A DNA stretch of 64,000 bases from Flavobacterium psychrophilum. GTDB lineage: Bacteria > Bacteroidota > Bacteroidia > Flavobacteriales > Flavobacteriaceae. Both the position numbers and the translations under genes were made by a program. Shown piece by piece: positions 26,614 to 35,939 of this stretch (positions are counted from its first letter, which is position 1; each line of letters begins with the position of its first letter). The stretch spans positions 3,906,001 to 3,970,000 of the forward strand of contig CP012388.1 in assembly GCA_001708385.1 (NCBI GenBank), given 5' to 3'. The notes beneath the pieces were generated by a model. That model saw only the letters and a program-made list of their open reading frames with translations. It did no database searches and was not told the DNA's origin.

Positions 26614-29253
26614 ATGAAAAAAAAATTACTTCACAGTATTACAGTAGTACTGTTATTAATTGGCTGCACTTGTAGTGCTCAATGGCAAAATGGACTGTGG
26701 ACAGAAAAACAGGCTTACAATTGGTACTTTTGTATGAATGCAGGCCTAAATTTTAGCGAGGTACCGCCGCTGCCACTGGCCGATGGAAATGTAGATGCCC
26801 TTGTTGGCTATGAAACTGATCCAAATGGAGTTATCAACCCCGATAGTGGCTATACAACATACGGTGGTTCTTCAGTTATGTCAGATGCCCAGGGAAACTT
26901 GCTGTTTTATACTAATGGTAATACGGTTTGGAATAAAAATCATCAGGTCATGGTTAATGGTACTGATTTAATTTGTGGCCCATGGGGTAAGCAAAATAAT
27001 ATAATTGTACCAGCTCCGGGACATCCTGACAGGTATTTTATTTTCTCAATTAAAGAGCCTGGCTACTATACACTTCCTTATCCTTTTCCTATACCGAATC
27101 CTCTTTATAGCTGGAGAGTTGTATATTCTGAAGTTGATATGTCCCTGGATAACGGCATGGGAGGAGTTACAGTTAATAAAAACGTAATATTGGGGGGTAT
27201 TGACGAACCAAATTTTTTAGCGGGAAGTTATTACGCCAGAATTTCAGCTACCTATCATTCTGATGAACATCAGATATGGGTTATGACGCATGGAATTGGT
27301 AATAACGAGTTTAGGGCTTTTCTCGTTTCTGATACGGGAGTAAATATGACTCCTGTTATAAGTTCAGTTGGAGTGTCGTATGATGGATACCCGGATACAA
27401 TGGCACAAATGAAATTTTCTCCCGATGGAACCAAGGTTGTAAAATCATTAATGTTGTATGATGAAGGAAAAAATGTTGAAGTTTTTAATTTTAATAAAAG
27501 TACTGGCGAGGTTACAGGCCTTTTAGTAACGATAGGGCAGCAGGAATTTATAAACGAGGGGGAACTTGCCGGTGCCCAAGGGCTTGAATTTTCTCCCAAC
27601 AGCAAACTACTTTATACTACGGGTATAACATCAGGCATCCTTAAGCAGTTTAATCTTGATGCTGGAGATGAAGCCGCTATCAGGGCTTCAGGCATTCCAT
27701 TGTCCGGTTCAGAAGACCCTCTGCAATTTAATCATTATATGCAGGTCGGTCCGGATGGAAAGATCTACATTGCATATTCAGAAGAGGCATATGGGGGGTT
27801 TGGTTCACCAATGGCATTAAGTACTATAAATGTTGTCAACTTTCCTAATAACATAGGTATAAGCAGTGGTTTTACCCCAAATGCAATTGATTTGGGTAGT
27901 GGCAAAAGCGCTCATAGTTTTCCTAGTTTTATTCAGGACTATTTTGCATCCGGTATATTGTATGAAGGGGATTGCGAAGGAACAGCTACTACATTCAGCA
28001 CAATTCGTATACCTGGCATAACCAGTATAACATGGAATTTTGGGGATCCTGATAGTGGGGGAGATAATACATCGCTTGACCCGGAACCTTCGCATACTTT
28101 TAGCGGTGCGGGTACTTACACGGTAACAGCTGTAATTACAAGTAACAATGCACAGCAAACCGCCACAAAAACAGTTAAAATATTGCCGGCTCCCATTGCT
28201 ACGATGCCTCTTTTAACCGATCTTAGTCAATGTGCTGATGCTTCAGGTAAAGGTACTTTTAATTTATCTGACCTGGATGAATCCATTCTCGGTGGACAAA
28301 GTGCGCCCGAATATACCGTTACTTACTATGCTTCAATAGAAGATATGGAATCAGGCACTGTTGTTAGTATACCTGGTGAATTTGTAACTTCAGGGCAGTC
28401 GATCTTTGCTATGGTAACAAATACCCTTACAGGATGCAATTCGGTAATAGAACTTATCCTTGTCGTAAATCCAGTTCCTGTAGCAGGTAACCCGTCTACT
28501 ATTCAGGAGTGTGGAAATGCTTCCTCTGCCGCTATTTTTGATCTTACACAGCAAATTCCATCTATACTTGGACACTTAAATCCGGGAGAATATAGTGTAA
28601 CTTTTTATACAGATCAGGATGTTACAAATGAAGTTCAGCAGCCAGCAACATTTATTTCCCAAGGGCAAACAATCTATTCCAGGCTAACCAATTTGGCCAC
28701 AGGGTGTTCAGTGTTGGTACAGTTCGATATTTTGGTATTGCCGCAACCGTCACTTCCGGAAACTTCGACTTTTGAAGGATGCTCACCTTTCGACCTTGTT
28801 ATCATTGCAGGTGAACCGGAATCTGGTACAGTTTTTAGCTTTTACACTACTGAAGAAGATGCTTTAGGTAATGTAAATTCTATTGTAAACACAAACAATT
28901 ATGTACTTAAAGACAATATGGGTACTTTATACGTAAGAGCTCAGGATGCTAGCGGTTGTGTTCAGGTGGGAAAATTACTTATAGAATCGGGAGATTGCTC
29001 TATACCACGTGGTATTTCTCCTAACGGCGATGGAATGAACGATACTTTTGACCTTTCCGGTTTTGATGTAAAGTTATTAATGATATATAATCGCTATGGA
29101 CAGGAGGTATATAGTAGAGAAAACTACATGAATGAATGGCTCGGACAGTCCTCTAATGGGAATGAATTACCGTCTGCCACCTACTTTTATATTATTGAAT
29201 ATAGAAATGGAAATAGCAAAACGGGCTGGGTTTATGTGAACCGACAAGAGTAG
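26614..29253 (+). CDS. T9SS type B secreted surface protein with PKD domain
   Basis: The 879-residue protein begins with a signal peptide (about 1-23). A beta-propeller-like region follows (about 35-445, with MSDAQGNLLFYTNGNTVW and IVPAPGHPDRYFIFS), then a PKD domain (about 470-525, TWNFGDPDSGG to GTYTVTAVITS). Two Cys/FDL repeats of about 90 residues come next (about 538-710). The C-terminus has GISPNGDGMNDTFDLSGF and NRYGQEVYSRENY, the mark of the gliding-motility-associated (type B) sorting domain. Such proteins cross the outer membrane through the T9SS and usually stay at the cell surface. It is a smaller paralogue of the 1989-residue protein downstream, sharing propeller, PKD and repeat types. 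Confidence 0.88.
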   Translation: MKKKLLHSITVVLLLIGCTCSAQWQNGLWTEKQAYNWYFCMNAGLNFSEVPPLPLADGNVDALVGYETDPNGVINPDSGYTTYGGSSVMSDAQGNLLFYTNGNTVWNKNHQVMVNGTDLICGPWGKQNNIIVPAPGHPDRYFIFSIKEPGYYTLPYPFPIPNPLYSWRVVYSEVDMSLDNGMGGVTVNKNVILGGIDEPNFLAGSYYARISATYHSDEHQIWVMTHGIGNNEFRAFLVSDTGVNMTPVISSVGVSYDGYPDTMAQMKFSPDGTKVVKSLMLYDEGKNVEVFNFNKSTGEVTGLLVTIGQQEFINEGELAGAQGLEFSPNSKLLYTTGITSGILKQFNLDAGDEAAIRASGIPLSGSEDPLQFNHYMQVGPDGKIYIAYSEEAYGGFGSPMALSTINVVNFPNNIGISSGFTPNAIDLGSGKSAHSFPSFIQDYFASGILYEGDCEGTATTFSTIRIPGITSITWNFGDPDSGGDNTSLDPEPSHTFSGAGTYTVTAVITSNNAQQTATKTVKILPAPIATMPLLTDLSQCADASGKGTFNLSDLDESILGGQSAPEYTVTYYASIEDMESGTVVSIPGEFVTSGQSIFAMVTNTLTGCNSVIELILVVNPVPVAGNPSTIQECGNASSAAIFDLTQQIPSILGHLNPGEYSVTFYTDQDVTNEVQQPATFISQGQTIYSRLTNLATGCSVLVQFDILVLPQPSLPETSTFEGCSPFDLVIIAGEPESGTVFSFYTTEEDALGNVNSIVNTNNYVLKDNMGTLYVRAQDASGCVQVGKLLIESGDCSIPRGISPNGDGMNDTFDLSGFDVKLLMIYNRYGQEVYSRENYMNEWLGQSSNGNELPSATYFYIIEYRNGNSKTGWVYVNRQE

Positions 29254-29273
29254 ATTACTAAAAAAACAGTTAC

Positions 29274-29301
29274 ATGACAGGCTATTACGATAGCCTGTCA
29301 T
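29274..29301 (+). terminator. 12-bp perfect hairpin after the first T9SS type B gene
   Basis: ATGACAGGCTAT and its exact complement surround a TACG loop. There is an A-run before and no T-run after, so it could be an RNA-stabilising or leftward terminator element. It separates the 879-residue protein gene from the small gene at 29318. Confidence 0.55.
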
Positions 29302-29317
29302 ATCTAATCAAAGAATT

Positions 29318-29584
29318 ATGGATGAGGTTATCTTCTACCCAATGTCGCAAAGGCCTGTACCTGATGAAAGCGATGCCACTTTTAGCACAACTGTTATAGT
29401 GTACAATGAAAAATATACTGCAGTAGGATTAGGCTATTTTGACTTTGAAATAGGCGAATGGCTTCATTTTAGCCATAATAGTTTTTTGTTAAAATGCTGG
29501 TGCTATATACCTGTTCCAAAGATTATTGGTGACAGTAGCTGGGATACGGTAATGCCGAAGGGTTATATCAAATCTCTTTTCTAA
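29318..29584 (+). CDS. Small DUF551-like protein
   Basis: The product has 88 residues, no signal peptide and no membrane segment. The start YPMSQRPVP, a central VIVYNEKYTAVGLGYFDF and the end CWCYIPVP resemble the DUF551 pattern (opening residues before a LP/VP, variable strands, then a W-x-x-[IL]-P close) found in many phage-related and Bacteroidota small proteins. The biochemical role of this family is unknown. It lies between the two T9SS type B genes, 15 bases before the second, and may be translated with it. Confidence in the family is modest; it is likely to be a real gene because of its spacing and composition. Confidence 0.55.
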   Translation: MDEVIFYPMSQRPVPDESDATFSTTVIVYNEKYTAVGLGYFDFEIGEWLHFSHNSFLLKCWCYIPVPKIIGDSSWDTVMPKGYIKSLF

Positions 29585-29598
29585 TAAAAATAAATGCT

Positions 29599-32500
29599 AT
29601 GCTTAAGAAAATAGTATACCTCATCTTGCTGTGTTACCTTCCTGCGTTTGCTCAGAAAGAAGCCGCTAACTGGTATTTTGGTAATAATGCAGGATTAGAT
29701 TTTAATTTTGGAACGCCGTTAGCATTAACAAATGGACAATTGTCTCAATTGGAAGGTTGTGCCACTATTTCTGATAGTGATGGTAATCTTTTATTTTACA
29801 CGAATGGAATAGAGGTATATAACTCCAACCACCAGTTAATGTTAAACGGAAGTGGTCTGTTCGGAAGCCAGAGTAGTACCCAGTCTGCAATTATAGTTCC
29901 GGCTCCAGGTAATCCTGATAGATATTATATATTTGCTATCGACAGTGAAGGAGGAATTAATGGTCTTACCTATTCTAAGGTAGATATGACACTTGACAAT
30001 GGCCAGGGCGGAATAATAGTTGGTCAAAAAAACATTCCCCTTGCAACGCCAACTGCTGAAAAACTTACAGCTACCTATCACTCCAACGGAGAAGATATCT
30101 GGGTCATTGCACATCGCTTAGGTACGAACGGTTTTTTATCCTATCTTGTGACGGCATCTGGTGTAAGTACAATTCCACAGGAGTCTAATGTTGGTGTTAT
30201 ACACTATTCCAGCGGAGGTTTGGGCGCCATTGGTTATATGAAATCATCTCCTGATGGAAAAAAAATTGCTATTGCAAAATTGATCGGACCTGCTATTACA
30301 CAACTTTTTGATTTCGATAATGCTACCGGAACTGTATCAAATCCGATTAATATAAATACTTATGCCTCCTATGGTGTAGAATTTTCCCCGGACAGTAAAT
30401 TGCTGTATACAACTTCCACGGGTTATTTCAATTCTCCAATATATCAATATGATATAACATCTGGAAGCCAATCGACTATTCAGTCATCACAAATTTGTAT
30501 AACCCCCGGAATATTTAATTATACAGCGTTACAGTTAGGGATAGATGGAAAAATTTATACCGTTGCTTCAGGTGGCGAAAGTGTACATGTTATACAAAAT
30601 CCAAGTGCGACCGGACTAGCTTGCAATTTTCAGCAAAATGCGGTAAGTTTAGGAGGAAAAACTTCCTCGTATGGGCTTCCTCCATTTATTCAAAACTATT
30701 TCCAATATGAAATAGGTTATGAAAATATATGTGATGGTGTCCCTACACAGTTTAAAATAAATACGCGTTCCGTTATAGCTTCAGCAAGCTGGAATTTTGG
30801 TGATCCTGATTCCGGAAACAATAACAGTTCTACAGACATTGAGCCCGAACATATTTTTAGTTCTCCGGGCACATATGAAGTTTCAGTTACTTTCGTTACA
30901 GATTTAGGCTATACCATTACTTTAACTAATAACTTAACCATCCTTCCCGGGCCTGTAGCCAACACGCCATCGGATATGCGAGTTTGTGATGTGCTTCCCA
31001 ATGATGGTTTTTCTACATTTGCCCTGGGCAACCAAAACGCCGCGATACTGGGCAGCGGACAGGCCACAGGTTATACGGTAAGCTACCATTTAAGCCAGGA
31101 CGATGCGATTGCAGGGGAAGAAGCCCTTGTGTCACCTTTTACCAATACAGTAAACCCACAAACACTACATGCGCGTGTAACCAGTGCTAACGGCTGTTAT
31201 GCTACGACATCTTTTAACCTTATTGTTAACCCGGTCCCGGTTGTTACCGGCCCTGATGCGCTTTTAGGCTGCGAAGAGCAGCAGGGGCAGGGCAAAGCCC
31301 CTTTTGACCTTACCGAGTCCATCCCACAGATTACAGGAGGTAACACAGCAATTAATGTCACCTTTTACAAGTCACAGGCCAATATGGTCAGTAACTTACC
31401 TATTGGCACACCGGGTAATTATACCAATACCACACCTTACAACGAGACGATTTACTTTAAGGCAGCCAATATAGCCTCTCCCGAGTGCACATCAACGGGC
31501 GAACTTCAGCTAAAAGTAAACCCCCTTCCGGTTTTAAAAAGCAATATAGCTCCCTACAGCCTTTGTGATACCAACAACCCCGGGGATGGCTTTGAAGTCT
31601 TCGACCTTACCAGCAGGTATAGTTCCATCACCAACGATACAGGCCTTGTCCTTACCTACGCCTATGATAATAATGGTACGCTAACCACTATTACTGACCC
31701 GGCAGCATTCCGCAATACAGTAACCGGCCAGCAGACCATATTTGTCTCAACACAAAATACTTTTAATTGCAGTAACAGCACGAGCTTTACCATTGTGGTA
31801 AACCCGCTACCGGTATTAAGCGATAACCCTGCAGACTTTATTGCCACCGAGTGTGAAGAACTGCCTGGCGAGGCTGATTTTGACCTTGATGAAATTGCAA
31901 CAGCGGTAACGGCAGGCTCCGCGAGCTATGTAGTGTATTTCTACCAGACCCAGGCCCAGACACTGGCTGGGGGTACTGATTTTGAACCGGGCCCAAACTA
32001 CCTTTCGGGCGATGCCGATATCTGGGCCAGGGTAATTAACCCTACCACGAACTGCGTAAGGGTAGCCCGTGTGGAACTAAACGTAATCCCTGCCCCTATT
32101 GCCACCACCCCTGCACCTATTGCAGAATGTGATGACAACAACGACGGCTTTGCAAGGTTTAACCTTACACCAGCCATGCAGGCTATTGAGGCCGCTATCC
32201 CCGATGTAACGGTAAGCGCCTTTGAGACCCAGAGCGATGCTGACCTAAATGTAAATGTAATACCGTCACCCGAGGCCTATGACAATATCGTAGCAGGTAC
32301 CCAGACCCTGTACCTAAGGGTACAGTCGGACCTTACGGACTGCTATGATACGGTAACCCTTGTGCTGATTGTAAACCCAAGGCCTGATGCCCACAGCCCG
32401 GCGCAGCCTTATGCGCTGTGTGATGACGGTACCAGCGATACTGATGGCATAGCCCATTTTAACCTGAACAGCCAGAGTGCTGAGATACTTGCAGGCTTAG

Positions 32501-35500
32501 ACCCTGCGCAGTACACAGTAGACTATTACACCGACGCTGCAGCTACACCTGCCAGCCTTATCGGTACACCGGGCAACTACCCATCGGCAACAGCTACGGT
32601 GTATGCCAAAGTAACCAATACAGCCACAGGCTGTTTCTATATCGTAGCGGTACGCCTTGTGGTGAATGCCCTTCCGGTGCTTATTACCAATGAGTACAGC
32701 TACTCGCTGTGTGATACCACACTGCCGGCCAACAAAGAGACCTTTGACCTTACCACTACCATCGATAAATTCATCACCGATGAAAACCTAAACGGTGTAG
32801 CGGTAACCTTCCATACCACCCTTGCCGATGCGCAAGGGGGCACCAATGCCCTTACCGACGCCCAGGCACAGGCGTATGAGAACACTTCACAGGTACAGAG
32901 CCTTTATGTGCGCTTTACGGTAACCACTACAGGCTGCTTCAGGCTTGGCTACCTTGATATCAGGGTAGAGCCGCAGCCGGTACTTACCCTTCCCTCACAG
33001 GATGAGCTAACGGTATGTGATACCGATGGCAACGGTATCGGTGAGTTTAACCTTGAAGCCTTAAAAGAGGGCCTTGCCAATGGTGATGCAAGCCTTGTGA
33101 TCACCTTCCACCTAACGGCGGAAGAAGCACTATCGGGGGCCAACCCGATCGGTAATACGACCGACTACAGGAATGACCACCCGGGCACACAAACCCTTTG
33201 GGTAAGGGCAGTGAGTGGTACCACAGGCTGCTTTAACACCACGCCATTCCCGGTTACCCTTATAGTAACCCCTGCACCGCAGGCACCAAAGCTACAGGAT
33301 ATCACCCTTTGTGATGATACCGACAACAATGGGCAGGACGGGGCGCTAAGGACAGACCTTACAGTATATGAAACACAGATAAAAGAAGCAGTAGCCCCTG
33401 TGGAAGTAACCATCACCTATTACCTGTCACAGGCTGATTCCGATGCCGGTAGTAACGGTATTGCCAGCCCTGCAAGGCATATTGCCAGGGATGGGCAGGT
33501 GATCTGGGTAAGGGTAGAGAATACCGCAGGCTGCTATAGCCTTACGAGCTTCACCATCCATATCAACAAGCCACACCAGTTGGTAACCCCAACACCCCTT
33601 GCCGTATGTAACGAGGCATTGCCAAATGACGGTATTGCGGAGTTTAACCTTACACAAAAAGACGATGAGATACTGGGCCCTGATGGGGTAGGCATGGACT
33701 ACGTTGTAGACTACTTTACCACCGACCCAAAAACAGACAGCACCGCCGTGGCAATCGCCACCCCGGATGCCTATGTAAATACAGACAGCAATGGAGCAGC
33801 CCAAAACCCAAGGACGATCTGGGTAAGGGTAACCACCACCCAGGGGTGTGTTAGCTATACCACCCTGACCATAAGGGTGCTTCCGCTACCTGTACCCAAC
33901 TTTAACCCAGCCCCACTTGAGGTATGCGACCAGGATACTACAGTAGTAGGCAGTGAGCCCTTTGACCTTACCCTTGCACAGGATGATATCCGCAACAACG
34001 GTACTAACTATGTGTTCAGCTATTATACCACAGAAGAGGATGCCCAGGCAGGCACCAATGCGATACCTGACCCAACCAGCCACAACAGTGCCAGTGGCAG
34101 TGTATGGGTAAGGGTTGAGGCCAATACTAATAACCCATCTGATTTGAGGTGCTTCCAGATAGTGGAGCTTGAACTAATAGTGAACCCACTGCCACCGATA
34201 GCCGACCTTGCCGACTATGGTATCTGTAACGACACCCCTGCATCCCCTACAGCCTTTAACCTGAAGGAGTATGTAGAGACAGCCCTTGGCGGCAATACAG
34301 GTACCATTTACACTATAGGCTACTTTAGCGATGCAGCCCTTACCACACGTGCCACGCCAATAACAGGGTATGTAGTAACAGGCAGTGCAACGGTATACAT
34401 AGAAGTAGTGAACAACGACACAGGGTGCAGGATCGTAAAAGAGCTTGAGCTTATCGTAGAGCAGCAGGCAGTAGCCAACCCTGTGGCAGACCCTGCGGCG
34501 GTATGTGATACCGACGACCAGAATGACGGCAGGGCCTCAGGATGGGATTTAACCCTACTTGCACCTGAAGTACTTGGCGCTCAGGACCCGGCTGTGTTCC
34601 TTGTAAGCTATTACGATATTGACCCGTCTACAGTACCTGCACCGCAACCGATACAAGACCCTGAAAACTATACCAACCAGACTCCGGAGAGCCAGGTGAT
34701 CTGGATCGTAGTAACCAACAGCGATACGGTACAGGACACTCCATGCAGTGCCACCACTACGGTAACCCTAAGGGTAGAGCGCAGGGCAGAGCCTGTTATC
34801 ACCACAGCAGATGGCAGCGATACAGTATGTATCGAATGGGGGGCAAGCGAAGGCGAGCTGGAACTTAACAGTGGTGTAGTACCAAACGGGCACACCTATC
34901 TTTGGTACAAAGACGGGGTACTGCTAACCGATAGTGATGACTCAGGAAGCTACATCGCCAAAACAGGCGGCGTATACACCGTAGTAGTAACGGGCCCTGC
35001 GCCACTGGAATGTGTGTCGGATGAATCGGCAGGCTTTACGGTAATCGAATCAGGGCAGGCATCAGCAATAGGCCAGGGGTACTATGTAACCAACTACTTT
35101 AGCGATAACCAGACCATAACGGTAACCATAGAAGGAAACGGGGAGTACACCTACCAGCTGGATAACGGCCCAAGGCAGGAATCTCCGGTATTCACCAATG
35201 TATCCCCGGGCTACCACACGGTTACGGTATGGGATGAGAAAACAGATTTTCCATGCCAGGAGCTGGTCTTAAATGGAGTAAGCATTGTAGACTACCCTAA
35301 CTTCTTTACCCCTAACGGTGATGGTTTCCATGACACGTGGAACATCATAGGCTTAAGCGGTACAGGATCGGTGATCTATATCTTTGACCGCTACGGCAAG
35401 CTTATCAAACAGATAAGCCCGGACCTTGAGAGCAGCGGATGGGACGGAACACTAAACGGTACCCCGGTACCGGCAACGGACTACTGGTTCACCGTTACCT

Positions 35501-35568
35501 ACCCTGAGTTTGATGGCACCACAACGGTAACCAAAGAATTTAAATCGCATTTCTCACTGAAGAGATAA
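29599..35568 (+). CDS. Giant T9SS type B surface adhesin (1989 residues, 13 repeats)
   Basis: A signal peptide (about 1-19) precedes a propeller-like region (about 24-375) and a PKD domain (about 397-450, WNFGDPDSGNNNSS). Thirteen repeats of roughly 95-100 residues follow (about 453-1730), each with a Cys-Asp start, an F-[DN]-L box, a [IV]-x-[FY]-Y strand and an N-x-x-T-G-C or similar close before VNPLP. A unique Ig-like part (about 1731-1900) leads to the type B sorting domain (FFTPNGDGFHDTWNIIGL, FDRYGKLIKQI, GWDGTLNG). Two Cys per repeat may form disulfides. The first 450 residues are AT-rich like the upstream paralogue; from about base 30955 the gene becomes clearly G+C-richer with C-ending codons. 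A terminator follows. Adhesion or gliding is likely, but the ligand is unknown. Confidence 0.9.
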   Translation: MLKKIVYLILLCYLPAFAQKEAANWYFGNNAGLDFNFGTPLALTNGQLSQLEGCATISDSDGNLLFYTNGIEVYNSNHQLMLNGSGLFGSQSSTQSAIIVPAPGNPDRYYIFAIDSEGGINGLTYSKVDMTLDNGQGGIIVGQKNIPLATPTAEKLTATYHSNGEDIWVIAHRLGTNGFLSYLVTASGVSTIPQESNVGVIHYSSGGLGAIGYMKSSPDGKKIAIAKLIGPAITQLFDFDNATGTVSNPININTYASYGVEFSPDSKLLYTTSTGYFNSPIYQYDITSGSQSTIQSSQICITPGIFNYTALQLGIDGKIYTVASGGESVHVIQNPSATGLACNFQQNAVSLGGKTSSYGLPPFIQNYFQYEIGYENICDGVPTQFKINTRSVIASASWNFGDPDSGNNNSSTDIEPEHIFSSPGTYEVSVTFVTDLGYTITLTNNLTILPGPVANTPSDMRVCDVLPNDGFSTFALGNQNAAILGSGQATGYTVSYHLSQDDAIAGEEALVSPFTNTVNPQTLHARVTSANGCYATTSFNLIVNPVPVVTGPDALLGCEEQQGQGKAPFDLTESIPQITGGNTAINVTFYKSQANMVSNLPIGTPGNYTNTTPYNETIYFKAANIASPECTSTGELQLKVNPLPVLKSNIAPYSLCDTNNPGDGFEVFDLTSRYSSITNDTGLVLTYAYDNNGTLTTITDPAAFRNTVTGQQTIFVSTQNTFNCSNSTSFTIVVNPLPVLSDNPADFIATECEELPGEADFDLDEIATAVTAGSASYVVYFYQTQAQTLAGGTDFEPGPNYLSGDADIWARVINPTTNCVRVARVELNVIPAPIATTPAPIAECDDNNDGFARFNLTPAMQAIEAAIPDVTVSAFETQSDADLNVNVIPSPEAYDNIVAGTQTLYLRVQSDLTDCYDTVTLVLIVNPRPDAHSPAQPYALCDDGTSDTDGIAHFNLNSQSAEILAGLDPAQYTVDYYTDAAATPASLIGTPGNYPSATATVYAKVTNTATGCFYIVAVRLVVNALPVLITNEYSYSLCDTTLPANKETFDLTTTIDKFITDENLNGVAVTFHTTLADAQGGTNALTDAQAQAYENTSQVQSLYVRFTVTTTGCFRLGYLDIRVEPQPVLTLPSQDELTVCDTDGNGIGEFNLEALKEGLANGDASLVITFHLTAEEALSGANPIGNTTDYRNDHPGTQTLWVRAVSGTTGCFNTTPFPVTLIVTPAPQAPKLQDITLCDDTDNNGQDGALRTDLTVYETQIKEAVAPVEVTITYYLSQADSDAGSNGIASPARHIARDGQVIWVRVENTAGCYSLTSFTIHINKPHQLVTPTPLAVCNEALPNDGIAEFNLTQKDDEILGPDGVGMDYVVDYFTTDPKTDSTAVAIATPDAYVNTDSNGAAQNPRTIWVRVTTTQGCVSYTTLTIRVLPLPVPNFNPAPLEVCDQDTTVVGSEPFDLTLAQDDIRNNGTNYVFSYYTTEEDAQAGTNAIPDPTSHNSASGSVWVRVEANTNNPSDLRCFQIVELELIVNPLPPIADLADYGICNDTPASPTAFNLKEYVETALGGNTGTIYTIGYFSDAALTTRATPITGYVVTGSATVYIEVVNNDTGCRIVKELELIVEQQAVANPVADPAAVCDTDDQNDGRASGWDLTLLAPEVLGAQDPAVFLVSYYDIDPSTVPAPQPIQDPENYTNQTPESQVIWIVVTNSDTVQDTPCSATTTVTLRVERRAEPVITTADGSDTVCIEWGASEGELELNSGVVPNGHTYLWYKDGVLLTDSDDSGSYIAKTGGVYTVVVTGPAPLECVSDESAGFTVIESGQASAIGQGYYVTNYFSDNQTITVTIEGNGEYTYQLDNGPRQESPVFTNVSPGYHTVTVWDEKTDFPCQELVLNGVSIVDYPNFFTPNGDGFHDTWNIIGLSGTGSVIYIFDRYGKLIKQISPDLESSGWDGTLNGTPVPATDYWFTVTYPEFDGTTTVTKEFKSHFSLKR
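30955..34788 (+). repeat. Thirteen degenerate protein repeats in the giant adhesin
   Basis: Repeats begin at Cys-containing units such as MRVCDVLPNDGF, YSLCDTNNPGDGF, IAECDDNNDGF and AAVCDTDDQNDGR. They are similar in pattern but not identical in DNA, so recent slippage is unlikely. The 879-residue paralogue carries only about two such units. Confidence 0.75.
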
Positions 35569-35594
35569 ACAAATAGAAAACCATAATAACTAAG

Positions 35595-35630
35595 AACCCC
35601 GGACAGCGAAAGCTGCCCGGGGTTTGTTTT
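35595..35630 (+). terminator. Intrinsic terminator after the giant adhesin
   Basis: AACCCCGG-A-CAGC pairs with GCTG-C-CCGGGGTT around a GAAA tetraloop, with a single A/C mismatch, followed by a T-rich tail. It lies 27 bases after the stop codon. Confidence 0.85.
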
Positions 35631-35692
35631 TATAAGTAATGTAAAAGTTAAAACGGCAGAAAAAAAGTTTAAAGAAAGTGTTACAGTTTGTG

Positions 35693-35770
35693 CCTAGCCC
35701 TGATAGAGGCGGCATCCTGCCCGGCAAGGCCAAAGGGCAGATACAGCCGATAGCAGGAAATAGCTTTAAA
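35693..35770 (+). ncRNA. Conserved-looking structured element (CCTAGCCC ... AGCCGATAGCAGGAAATAGC)
   Basis: The stretch CCTAGCCCTGATAGAGGCGG, then ATCCTGCCC, a short loop, GGGCAGATACAGCCGATAGC and AGGAAATAGC, resembles an intergenic element I recall from many Flavobacterium genomes, possibly the Flavo-1-type RNA. CTGCCC (35716-35721) pairs with GGGCAG (35735-35740); TCCTGC can also pair with GCAGGA, giving two competing folds. It is placed between the terminator of the giant adhesin and the promoter region of the protease gene. The family name is from memory and is unverified. Confidence 0.5.
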
Positions 35771-35939
35771 TAAATGCGCTTAGTTGGACTTCTTAATACT
35801 ACTCTAAATAGTCAGGAGATATCGTTTTTCGTGTAGTAAAGTTTATATGTAGTGATTAACCTATCATTAACTCTGTATTAACCGGGTAAATGAATTTTAC
35901 TTGCAACATTTGCAGCTTAAACACATTAAATTTATAAGT

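Noticed and set aside
30955..34788. CRISPR or DNA tandem repeat array
   Set aside because: The periodicity is at protein level (about 95-100 residues); DNA units are not near-identical and there are no spacers.
31662..34895. Several open frames antisense to the giant adhesin
   Set aside because: They arise from its G+C-rich repetitive codons; none has a start context or recognisable domain.
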